Assembly: GCF_000513195.1 (NCBI RefSeq) | Contig: NZ_CBVI010000008.1 | Coordinates: 1-64,000 of the forward strand | Direction: 5' to 3' | DNA length: 64,000 nucleotides | From: Bacteroides timonensis | Lineage (GTDB): Bacteria > Bacteroidota > Bacteroidia > Bacteroidales > Bacteroidaceae | In this document: in pieces, positions 7,401-13,963 of the stretch | Layout of the letters: each line of letters opens with the position of its first letter | Position numbering within the stretch: position 1 is the first letter of the stretch | Translations under genes and position numbers: made by a program | Notes under the pieces: model-generated | The model's input: only the letters and a program-made list of their open reading frames with translations | Databases searched by the model: none | Told to the model about the DNA's origin: nothing

Positions 7401-10094
7401 ATGCACCCGGACAAGAAAGCGGCTGATGCGCAATTGCTTGCCACTCTTTATGATGCTTCACTCGATAAGTTATACATCAATGACTGGAACTTCAATCTGA
7501 ATCTCCCCCGTTTTATTCCTGATACCGGAGCGAATCTGATATCTTCCGGGCATTCCATCTGGATGTACAGCAACTTCCCCTATTCGGGCAGCACTTTGCG
7601 TGGTCTCCGTTGGTGGGATATATATAGTACTCTGAATACTCCGTTCTGGCGGGTTCCGCATCCAGAGGGTAGTTTCCGTATAAAGCAGGATAGCAGGATG
7701 ATGAAGTCCGCAGCTATCAGCCTTGATGCTGAAACCCCGCCGGATGACGGTTTTGAAGTGGAAGACGGAAGCTTCGTTGAAGCAGTGTTCGAATGCTCTG
7801 ATGCTGTGGCATTGGACGATGGTTCGCCATACGTTCCTCTCCGGCAAAACTTTGCAGAAACAGCTTTCTTCTATCCCGCCCTCCGTACGGATACAAATGG
7901 AGTCGTAAGCCTGTCTTTCACCTTGCCCGAAAGTCTGACTGAATGGAAGTTTATGGGATTTGCCCATACCCGGAACATGGACTACGGACAGATAACGGCT
8001 AAGGCGAAAGCAGTCAAGTCGTTTATGGTGCAGCCTAATATGCCTCGTTTTATTCGTGTGAATGATAAGCCTGTTATCAGTACGGGAATAATCAATCTGT
8101 CGGGAGAAAACATTCAGGGAACAGTCCGTATGGAACTGGTCGATCCGCAGACGAATCAGATTATATCAAGCCGGGAACATGAATTCAGTGCGGATGCCGG
8201 AGCAACCGTTTCCGTATCATTTGATTTAGAAAGCCCGGAGGAACCTACAGTACTGATTTGCAGAATTATTGCCGAGGGTAGTAATTTCAGTGACGGCGAG
8301 CAGCGCTATCTTCCGGTTTTATCCGATAAACAATGGGTGACTGAAGCGATACCCGTTCAATTGAATGGTACGGAAAGTAAATCGATTGCCCTGGAGAGCC
8401 TGTTTAATGATGGAAGTAAAACTGCAACAAACAAACGGCTGACGGTGGAACTGACGGCCAATCCTGACTGGTATGCCATACAGGCTTTACCCGTCATTGG
8501 CAATCCTGTGGATGAGGATGCCTTGTCGTGGGCAAGTGCTTATTATGCCAATTCATTGTCTGTGGCCATCCTCGATGCCAATCCCCGCATCCGGCAGGTA
8601 TTTGAAAGCTGGAAGATACAGGGAAGCCCATTGTCGGGCAATCTTAATGATAAGGAAGAATTGAAGGAGCTGTTACTGAAAGAAACTCCCTGGCTGGCAG
8701 ATGCTCTTGATGAAACAGAACAGAAGAGAAATATAGCGCTTTTGTTTGACTTGAACACGATGAGTAACCGTAATCGTATTGCGGTATCCCGTCTGGAAGC
8801 ATTGCAGCTCCCTGACGGTTCCTGGAGCTGGTATAAAGGGATGATGGGGAACCGTTACATCACTACCCGGATTGTAGAAATGCTGGCACGGCTTCGCACA
8901 ATGGGTGCATCTACCCTTCCGGTGCAGGGAATGTATGAAAAGGCGATAAGCTATCTCCATACCCAATGGCTGGATGAATACGGACAGATGAAGGAAAATG
9001 AAAAGAAAGGCAATAAGAATGAATTGCCCGGCGAGCAATCCTTGCATTATCTGTACATCTGTGCTTTAGACGGTCAGGTGGCAAAGCAAACTGATAAAAC
9101 CGCCTATTCGTATATGATTGATAAATTGGAGGCAGGTGCTCCGAGTGATGTAATTTATGACAGGGCACTTGTCGCTACCATACTGCATAAAGCGGGTAAA
9201 AAGGCAAAGGCGGACGAATTGGCCCGATCCATTCTGGAATATTCAGTTGCTACCCCTGAGATGGGACGTTATTTTGATACTTCGAAAGCCGGGTATTCAT
9301 GGGGCAGTTACAGAATACCGACGCAAGTGGTTGCTATTGAAGCCTTATCCGGTATTCTGAAAGAACCGCTGGCAATTGCTGAGATGAGGCAATGGTTGCT
9401 TAAACAAAAGCAGGTACAGGCCTGGGGCAATCCGGTAGCTACCGCCGATGCTGTGTATGCATTTCTGGGTGGAGATGATGACCGATTGGCGGAAAACAGT
9501 ACCATGAAAGCGGAAATAGGCGGAACAGAAGTAGTGGCTCCTGATGATGCATTAGGGTATGTCCGTCGTTCTTTCTTCGGTAATGAGGTCGGAGCCCGGC
9601 AAATAGAAATTGCACATACAGGTGCAGGAATAGGTTGGGGAGCTGTATATGCTCAATGCCTGGAGGATATGGATAAATTGCAATCAGCAAAAGGCAACGG
9701 ATTGAAAATCAATCGTACCTATTATAAAGACGGCAAGGAGGTTTCATCAAAGACGGATTTACATGTGGGAGACGAGCTTACTGTCCGGCTGACCGTGAAG
9801 GCGGATCGGGATATGGATTTCGTTCAGATAAAAGATACACGTGCTGCATGTATAGAGCCCAAGGAGGCATTGTCGGGATATCACCATTCCGATGCTACCG
9901 GTTATTATCAGGTAATGCGTGATACCTCTGCTGAATTCTTTATTGACAAACTTAAAAAAGGTACTATCCAAATAGAATATAAAGTCTATATAGACCGTTT
10001 GGGGGCTTATCAAACCGGTATTGCTACTGTCCAATCGGCCTATGCACCTGAGTTTGCCGGATATGGAAAGAGCCTGTCTGTAACGGTGCGTTGA
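4467..10094 (+). CDS. Alpha-2-macroglobulin-like protein (MG2/A2M domains, no thioester motif)
   Basis: A 1875-residue exported protein of the bacterial alpha-2-macroglobulin family, thought to act as an envelope-located protease trap. The start at 4467 (MRNMFYWAG) gives a clean signal peptide ending LRVSAQ and lies just downstream of the -7 element; an ATG at 4428 is in frame but precedes the likely transcript start. The N-terminal ~300 residues are helical/TPR-like. The MG2 signature LFTDRALYCPGQVVHVSG is near residue 533, the next domain starts near EYKRPTFDVVF, and the A2M domain motif FYPALRTDTNG...LPESLTEWKF is near 1135-1160. The helical domain near 1345-1470 has NPVDEDALSWASAYY where thioester-bearing members have CxEQ, so no thioester can form. 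The product has no lipobox. It probably forms an operon with the thioredoxin-like lipoprotein 33 bp downstream. Confidence 0.88.
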   Translation: MRNMFYWAGIISILICLPLRVSAQSYEQMWKQVEVLEQKQLPKSAIQELRKIYEYAKQEKNVSQMMKAHLTKASLCIDITPDSLDSELSGLKAWVEEEKDTVYKAILNNLLGYYILDTGKKDETAIDTAIAYFQRSLQDKEILFRKSAVDYRPMTNSKELSEKYCGDNMYQLLARQAISRLSGYFIANPVSAEKIQTEILSIYDGLIDFYRQQGMTDARLLLMLDKLYYEGNDVSRGGVNEKLRLTDEQVITSLKQWAEEFADSPLCGEVYCQLAERYDRMQDYTAKLKAAQTGLAKYPRSLSANDLKEQVAEVLTPRLMVEIPFAYPGKDVDLKVKYRNLAGFTVELYRMNLPVTSPVLEREINASTLSQYGKLVGTRHYDLAATPDYKETDTLLRYKFPVEGIYVVKSIPDGHRKYTAYGKAYVSSLQAISLGLPDGKQEINIVDRLTGHPMTGTEVAYYRVSPGEGYRWIKTYPVNGKGSVTLTPPSVENWLGINVRKPGADYMEISYAGFSNAGYHVPGSRKWEKHVSLFTDRALYCPGQVVHVSGIAYEQSGDSVRVFSRVHNDVVLRDANRQEVGKIFLATDEFGAFYGDFVLPEVLLPGEFEISVQDGESRYIRVDEYKRPTFDVVFYPYQDTYNMGDTLLVSGEANTFAGVPVGLCKLSYKVTRSLNEFWKISDNETVLAVGEMQTDADGKFRFPVFLREPDDFQPDKTGRYYTYKVTAEVISLTGEIESGALSLPVGQQSVALQIKGLRSKVAREKRDTIQILALNLSRQPVTLQTTYVVYALDEKGNKGNEVCRRTVGTYQSFIPEDILALTPGHYRMEASVLDGQRRTCTAKQDFILFSLADPHLPVYSPEWFYQDGTELDARHPVNLYVGSSEKEVYLLYDVFCGDKRIESKRMILNNEIRKFTYLYKPEYGDGITVNFAFMREGKLYTKKVQIARPRLEKNLLLKWATFRDKLQPGGKEEWKLQIMHPDKKAADAQLLATLYDASLDKLYINDWNFNLNLPRFIPDTGANLISSGHSIWMYSNFPYSGSTLRGLRWWDIYSTLNTPFWRVPHPEGSFRIKQDSRMMKSAAISLDAETPPDDGFEVEDGSFVEAVFECSDAVALDDGSPYVPLRQNFAETAFFYPALRTDTNGVVSLSFTLPESLTEWKFMGFAHTRNMDYGQITAKAKAVKSFMVQPNMPRFIRVNDKPVISTGIINLSGENIQGTVRMELVDPQTNQIISSREHEFSADAGATVSVSFDLESPEEPTVLICRIIAEGSNFSDGEQRYLPVLSDKQWVTEAIPVQLNGTESKSIALESLFNDGSKTATNKRLTVELTANPDWYAIQALPVIGNPVDEDALSWASAYYANSLSVAILDANPRIRQVFESWKIQGSPLSGNLNDKEELKELLLKETPWLADALDETEQKRNIALLFDLNTMSNRNRIAVSRLEALQLPDGSWSWYKGMMGNRYITTRIVEMLARLRTMGASTLPVQGMYEKAISYLHTQWLDEYGQMKENEKKGNKNELPGEQSLHYLYICALDGQVAKQTDKTAYSYMIDKLEAGAPSDVIYDRALVATILHKAGKKAKADELARSILEYSVATPEMGRYFDTSKAGYSWGSYRIPTQVVAIEALSGILKEPLAIAEMRQWLLKQKQVQAWGNPVATADAVYAFLGGDDDRLAENSTMKAEIGGTEVVAPDDALGYVRRSFFGNEVGARQIEIAHTGAGIGWGAVYAQCLEDMDKLQSAKGNGLKINRTYYKDGKEVSSKTDLHVGDELTVRLTVKADRDMDFVQIKDTRAACIEPKEALSGYHHSDATGYYQVMRDTSAEFFIDKLKKGTIQIEYKVYIDRLGAYQTGIATVQSAYAPEFAGYGKSLSVTVR

Positions 10095-10127
10095 ATTTAT
10101 TAGTCATTTCTTAATTATAAAATACGT

Positions 10128-11579
10128 ATGAAACATCTATGCTTACTGTTTGCAATTTTATCTTTCTTAGGCTGTAAGGCTCAGAAGAGTCATGAAGATT
10201 TGGCGAAAGAAGTGATAATCTCGGGCCGTGTATTGAACAGGGAAGTTTATCCGAAGGAGAAGGAGGTGAAACTTGAGATACCTTATCTGTCCGGTCTGGA
10301 AACGGTTTACACTTCTCCCATAGCGGATGACGGTACTTTCTGTTTCCGTTTCAGTCCTTATGCTTCAACTCGTGAGGTTGCTCTTCGCAATTATGCGGAA
10401 CACTTGTATGTACACCCGGGTGATAGTCTGCATGTTGAGATTGACTTCAACGATTTGTTGCATCCCCGCATTACCGGAACTTCCGGTGCGCTGAATCAGT
10501 ATATGGCTCTTTTTACCGAAGGAGGATACTATCGCAGACTTAGTTCCTATAACAGAGAAGCACCCTTTGATGAATTTGAAAAAGAATTGAAAACAGAGTA
10601 TGCCAATCTCCTGGAACGTCGTGCCGACTTCCTCAAAGAACATTCGCCGGGCGCAGAAGTTGAAGAGTATACGGCGGACTTATTGTTGATAGATTATTAT
10701 ACTGCACTCTTTGGCAATGCCATATCACAAGCGGCAGATGGCAAGGATGTCAGCGGATATAAAGCGTTATTGCCGGAACTTGACCCTGTCTTTTCAGGGA
10801 AAACCGTTTTTTCCGGTCTGTTTTCGCTTGCCGCGAATGTACATATCTTCCTTTATTTTGAGCATACCCGAAGAGAAAAAAGTGATTTTGATTTAGCAAA
10901 TGTGATTGAGGTTAGCAAAGATCGTGCTATCCTTCCCTATTTATACCTCCAACCCATAGGTACCTCTTTATGCGATAATGATACAACTTACATCGCTGAT
11001 CACAGGTCTCAATTCGATTCTATAGTTCAGGCTCCCTATTTAAGGCAACCTATGCTTAAACTATATCAGAATAAAGCGAATTATCTGAAAGCCCCCCAAG
11101 CGATATCCCATTATATGCTTTATGGCGATAATGCTGATGAGGCAGCTGCGAGGGAGAAAATGCCGTTCATGATCCCTGTGTACAATCTTTTGGAAAAGTA
11201 TGCGGGCAAAGTGATTTATGTTGATTTCTGGGGAGTAACCTGTCCCCCTTGCCTGGCGGAAATGGAGCCTTTGAAGGAACTGCGGAAACGTTATTCGCCC
11301 GATGATGTGGTTATGGTCAGCATCTGTGGAAGTAGAGAGCGGGAAGCGTACCATAAGATTCTGGAACGTTTCTCTTTGGAAGGGAAGAATATTGAATGTA
11401 TCTATTCAGAAGATTGGGCGACTTCTGATGATTATCATCGTATCATGGCTCATTGGAATATGCACAGTATACCGCAATTCCTTCTCATTAACCGTGATGG
11501 AATTATTGTAGATTACGGAGGTTTGTTGAGACCCAGTAATCCGCAGACAGTGGTAAAGATTGATGCTCTATTAAAATAA
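10128..11579 (+). CDS. TlpA-like thioredoxin-fold lipoprotein
   Basis: A 483-residue lipoprotein: short signal with lipobox SFLGC, then about 340 residues typical of Bacteroides AhpC/TSA-thioredoxin proteins, then a thioredoxin-like domain from about 350. The redox motif is FWGVTCPPCLAEM (CPPC), followed by the cis-Pro loop in SIPQFLLINRDG. It would act as a periplasm-facing disulfide reductase or isomerase. It follows the macroglobulin gene by 33 bp with no terminator between, so co-transcription is likely. One idea is that it maintains cysteines of exported partners, but nothing in the sequence names the substrate. Confidence 0.85.
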   Translation: MKHLCLLFAILSFLGCKAQKSHEDLAKEVIISGRVLNREVYPKEKEVKLEIPYLSGLETVYTSPIADDGTFCFRFSPYASTREVALRNYAEHLYVHPGDSLHVEIDFNDLLHPRITGTSGALNQYMALFTEGGYYRRLSSYNREAPFDEFEKELKTEYANLLERRADFLKEHSPGAEVEEYTADLLLIDYYTALFGNAISQAADGKDVSGYKALLPELDPVFSGKTVFSGLFSLAANVHIFLYFEHTRREKSDFDLANVIEVSKDRAILPYLYLQPIGTSLCDNDTTYIADHRSQFDSIVQAPYLRQPMLKLYQNKANYLKAPQAISHYMLYGDNADEAAAREKMPFMIPVYNLLEKYAGKVIYVDFWGVTCPPCLAEMEPLKELRKRYSPDDVVMVSICGSREREAYHKILERFSLEGKNIECIYSEDWATSDDYHRIMAHWNMHSIPQFLLINRDGIIVDYGGLLRPSNPQTVVKIDALLK

Positions 11580-11750
11580 GAAACCGATAAAATGTACAGT
11601 TGGCTTCGGAAGATAGGGAGAATAATAGAAATGTCTAAATGATGATATAATTCCTGAATCGTGTTCTTAATGGTGGAATATTCCTGTTTTCTGTAACACG
11701 CTTAATTGTGCCGATTCGCATTCCAGCATATTCTGTGAATAAGTAAGGAA

Positions 11751-11787
11751 TAAAAATGCACTGTCCCCATGTGTTATTGCATTTTTA
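11751..11787 (+). terminator. Possible terminator of the macroglobulin/thioredoxin operon
   Basis: Perfect 10-bp arms TAAAAATGCA and TGCATTTTTA separated by 17 nt, with the T-run inside the 3' arm. It lies 172 bp past the stop codon and is AT-rich, so termination strength is doubtful. Confidence 0.35.
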
Positions 11788-11808
11788 CAAGCTATTTATA
11801 CAGAAAAG

Positions 11809-11896
11809 GGTTACTACTTACAGGTGATAAGGTTACTACTTATGGATGATATCATTACTACTTATAGGTAAAAGGGTTACTACTTCCGGGTAAAAG
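11809..11896. repeat. 22-bp-period degenerate tandem array, four units
   Basis: Units start at 11809, 11831, 11853 and 11875. The core is GGTTACTACTTA with a variable second half such as TAGGTAAAAG. The third unit begins CA instead of GG. A further partial unit GGTTATTTG follows at 11897. The part TTACTACTTATAGGTAA is an imperfect palindrome. Confidence 0.85.
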
Positions 11897-12278
11897 GGTT
11901 ATTTGATACGTGATTTTCTCTTATGTAGATACTTTAGGAGAGATATTTCAGTCTGGAAGAAATGTAAGTATTTCGATAGTGTACTAACAATCTGATGTTT
12001 GCTTGTTTTTATTCGTGTATTTCCATTCTCGTAGGGCTCCGGTTGGAAGTAACGGATTCTCGGCTGACTAAAAATACAAAATGACAATTTGATCTGTATG
12101 GGTTTATGTGTAAAGTGGGAAGATTCAATCTCCCCACTTTATATATTCATCCTATTTTGGATTGCCTGAACAACCATTCTAAAAAGTCTGGTTGATTAAA
12201 TGCCGGGTCCCAACTTGTTTGTTCCGTGAATTTACCGAAGTTTTAACTTGAAGGGAAAAGTGTGCTTTATTTTTGGTT

Positions 12279-12316
12279 TGTCCGCTTTTATGCGGACACT
12301 TGTCCGGAAATGAACA
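12279..12316 (+). promoter_or_regulatory. Paired palindromes upstream of DUF3836-like gene 2
   Basis: TGTCCGC-N6-GCGGACA at 12279-12298 and TGTCCGGAAATGAACA at 12301-12316, the same arrangement as upstream of the other copies. Confidence 0.6.
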
Positions 12317-12360
12317 TTACTCGAATTTGTATATTCGTTGATAATCAGCATTTTATTGTT

Positions 12361-12376
12361 TTGGCACGGCAATTGA
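12361..12376 (+). promoter_or_regulatory. Sigma-54-like promoter of DUF3836-like gene 2
   Basis: TTGGCACGGCAATTGA, identical to copy 1, 44 bp after the second palindrome. Confidence 0.55.
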
Positions 12377-12452
12377 CTATATATTGTCGAAGGCGGTTGA
12401 CAAAGACTTCCTTTCAAAAACAAGAAGTAATAACAATAAAAAAATAACGATT

Positions 12453-12878
12453 ATGAAAACGAATTTAATTTCTAAGGCAGTGGTAATGATGGTAGTAGTA
12501 ATGGCAAGTGTAATGAACTTCTCTGCAAGTGCAAGCAATCCTACCCAGTACGTAAAGAATGAAGAGATGACTGGTGAACTGATGACCGCGAAGACCATTT
12601 TTAAGAACGAAGACGGTCACTTGTTCCGCCACCTCCGCTACACGTATACTTATGATAACGAAAACCGCGTAGCCAGCAAGGAAGCTTCCAAGTGGGACAG
12701 CGTGAAAGAAGCCTGGGTTCCTTACTTCAAAATGAATGTAGAGTACAGTAACAATGAAATTGAAGTAAACTACGCCCGTTGGAACTCTAAGAGCAATGCT
12801 TACGACAGCAACATCCAAAAGAGCGTTTACGCATTGAACGATGCTGACGCAACTTTGATGCTGGCAAGTACAAAATAA
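12453..12878 (+). CDS. Secreted DUF3836-like protein, copy 2
   Basis: 141 residues with the same signal peptide and core as copy 1 (KTIFKNEDGHLFRHLRY, SKEASKWDSVKEAWVPYF). It diverges mainly in the last 35 residues (NIQKSVYALNDADA). The first 25 codons and the leader are almost identical in DNA to copy 1, which indicates recent duplication or gene conversion. An in-frame ATG at 12384 is rejected as a start because it lies in the promoter leader. A Rho-independent terminator follows at 12898-12940. Function unknown; the secreted location is read from the signal peptide. Confidence 0.85.
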   Translation: MKTNLISKAVVMMVVVMASVMNFSASASNPTQYVKNEEMTGELMTAKTIFKNEDGHLFRHLRYTYTYDNENRVASKEASKWDSVKEAWVPYFKMNVEYSNNEIEVNYARWNSKSNAYDSNIQKSVYALNDADATLMLASTK

Positions 12879-12897
12879 AAGTATAAGCACTATCGGA

Positions 12898-12940
12898 AGC
12901 CGGATACAGAGAACGCATTTCTCGGATATCCGGTTTTTTT
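12898..12940 (+). terminator. Rho-independent terminator of DUF3836-like gene 2
   Basis: AGCCGGATA pairs with TATCCGGTT, with an inner AGAGAA/TTTCTC stem, followed by a run of T. Confidence 0.8.
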
Positions 12941-13172
12941 GTTGTTAGGTCGCCGGAATATCCGGTCAGGTTTCGCACCTGCATGTCCCAATATTGTTGG
13001 GAGGAATAGAAGACAAATGTACGGCTATATGTGGCTGAAGCTTTGTTCTCTTGATGGGCAGGGGCTTTTCATAGGTTGTATCAGTAGATTCTGCCAGTAT
13101 TACTTGTGCCGTAAGACTTAGTAAGGATTAAAGGCATTATGTACATTACTCTATATTTCTTTATTTCTACTT

Positions 13173-13210
13173 TGTCCGCTTTTGTGCGGACACTTGTCCG
13201 TTAATGAACA
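13173..13210 (+). promoter_or_regulatory. Paired palindromes upstream of DUF3836-like gene 3
   Basis: TGTCCGC-N6-GCGGACA at 13173-13192 and TGTCCGTTAATGAACA at 13195-13210. Confidence 0.6.
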
Positions 13211-13254
13211 CTGGACTATTTTGAATAAACTCTGATAATCAGATGTTTATTGTT

Positions 13255-13270
13255 TTGGCACGGCAATTGA
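13255..13270 (+). promoter_or_regulatory. Sigma-54-like promoter of DUF3836-like gene 3
   Basis: TTGGCACGGCAATTGA again, 44 bp after the second palindrome. Just downstream, copies 1 and 2 read TATATTGTCG and this copy TATATAGTCG, which weakens any housekeeping-type reading of the region. Confidence 0.55.
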
Positions 13271-13346
13271 CTATATATAGTCGAAGGCGGTTGACAAAAA
13301 CTTCCTCTCAAAACCAAGAAGTAATAACAATAAAAAAATAACGATT

Positions 13347-13772
13347 ATGAAAACGAACTTAATTTCTAAAGCAGTTGTAATGTTGGCAGTAGTAATGGCC
13401 AGTGTAATGAATTTCTCTGCAAGTGCAAGTAATCCTACTCAGTATGTGAAGAATGAAGAGATGACCGGTGAGTTGATGACCGCTAAGACTATCTTTAAAA
13501 ATGAAGACGGCCATCTGTACCGCCACCTCCGTTACACCTATACTTACGATAACGAAAATCGTGTAACCAGCAAAGAAGCTTCCAAATGGGATAATACACA
13601 AGAGGCTTGGGTTCCTTACTTCAAGATGAACGTTTCTTATGTAAACAATGAAGTTGAACTTAGCTATGCCCGCTGGAATTCCAAGAGCAATGCTTACGAC
13701 AGCAATATTGAAAAGACTGTTTACGAACTGAGCGATAGCAATGCGGCTTTGATGTTGGCAAGTACAAAATAA
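13347..13772 (+). CDS. Secreted DUF3836-like protein, copy 3
   Basis: 141 residues. Same signal peptide (MLAVVMASVMNFSASA region) and core, with local changes DNTQEAWVPYF and NVSYVNNEVELSYARW. No in-frame upstream ATG extension exists here, supporting the internal Met as the real start in all copies. It has its own promoter region and terminator, so the tandem pair with copy 2 is not an operon but two parallel units. Function unknown. Confidence 0.85.
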   Translation: MKTNLISKAVVMLAVVMASVMNFSASASNPTQYVKNEEMTGELMTAKTIFKNEDGHLYRHLRYTYTYDNENRVTSKEASKWDNTQEAWVPYFKMNVSYVNNEVELSYARWNSKSNAYDSNIEKTVYELSDSNAALMLASTK

Positions 13773-13792
13773 GTATATAAACACTATCGGGG

Positions 13793-13835
13793 GCCGGATA
13801 CGGAGAATGTATTTCTCTGGTATCCGGCTCTTTTG
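13793..13835 (+). terminator. Rho-independent terminator of DUF3836-like gene 3
   Basis: GCCGGATAC pairs with GTATCCGGC, with an inner GAGAA/TTCTC pairing, followed by TCTTTTGTTG. Confidence 0.75.
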
Positions 13836-13890
13836 TTGTTGGCGGATAGAAATAAGTTTGTTTCTTCAAATTGGATAGTCGGAATGCTTT

Positions 13891-13912
13891 ATTACAGATT
13901 TTCATCTGTAAT
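13891..13912. promoter_or_regulatory. Perfect 9-4-9 inverted repeat upstream of the PUL 1 regulator
   Basis: ATTACAGAT-TTTC-ATCTGTAAT sits 15 bp before the -7 element of the regulator gene. The position suits an operator; no T-run follows, so it is not an obvious terminator. Confidence 0.45.
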
Positions 13913-13926
13913 TTCCGAAAAAGGAA

Positions 13927-13934
13927 TAAATTTG
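13927..13934 (+). promoter_or_regulatory. -7 promoter element (TAAATTTG) of the PUL 1 regulator
   Basis: Exact TAnnTTTG match, 30 bp before the ATG at 13964. No clear -33 TTTG at the usual distance. Confidence 0.55.
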
Positions 13935-13963
13935 CCCCACATTAATCTTTCTTATCTTATACT

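Larger units (their letters stand above)
11580..12452. other. 873-bp gene-free region with a periodic array, two hairpins and a promoter
   Basis: No credible coding frame. It holds an inverted repeat at 11751-11787, a 22-bp-period array at 11809-11896, a strong hairpin at 12112-12140 (14-bp arms, one mismatch, single central base), and then the palindrome pair and sigma-54-like promoter of DUF3836-like gene 2. Confidence 0.7.
12879..13346. other. Gene-free spacer between DUF3836-like genes 2 and 3
   Basis: It contains the terminator of gene 2, then about 230 bp in which I see only short hairpins (for example CAGGT-N5-ACCTG near 12967), then the regulatory region of gene 3. A 60-codon ORF here has no gene-like composition. 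Confidence 0.6.

Noticed and set aside
12939..13121. 60-codon ORF between DUF3836-like genes 2 and 3
   Set aside because: No homology I recognise, starts inside the terminator tail, composition not gene-like.
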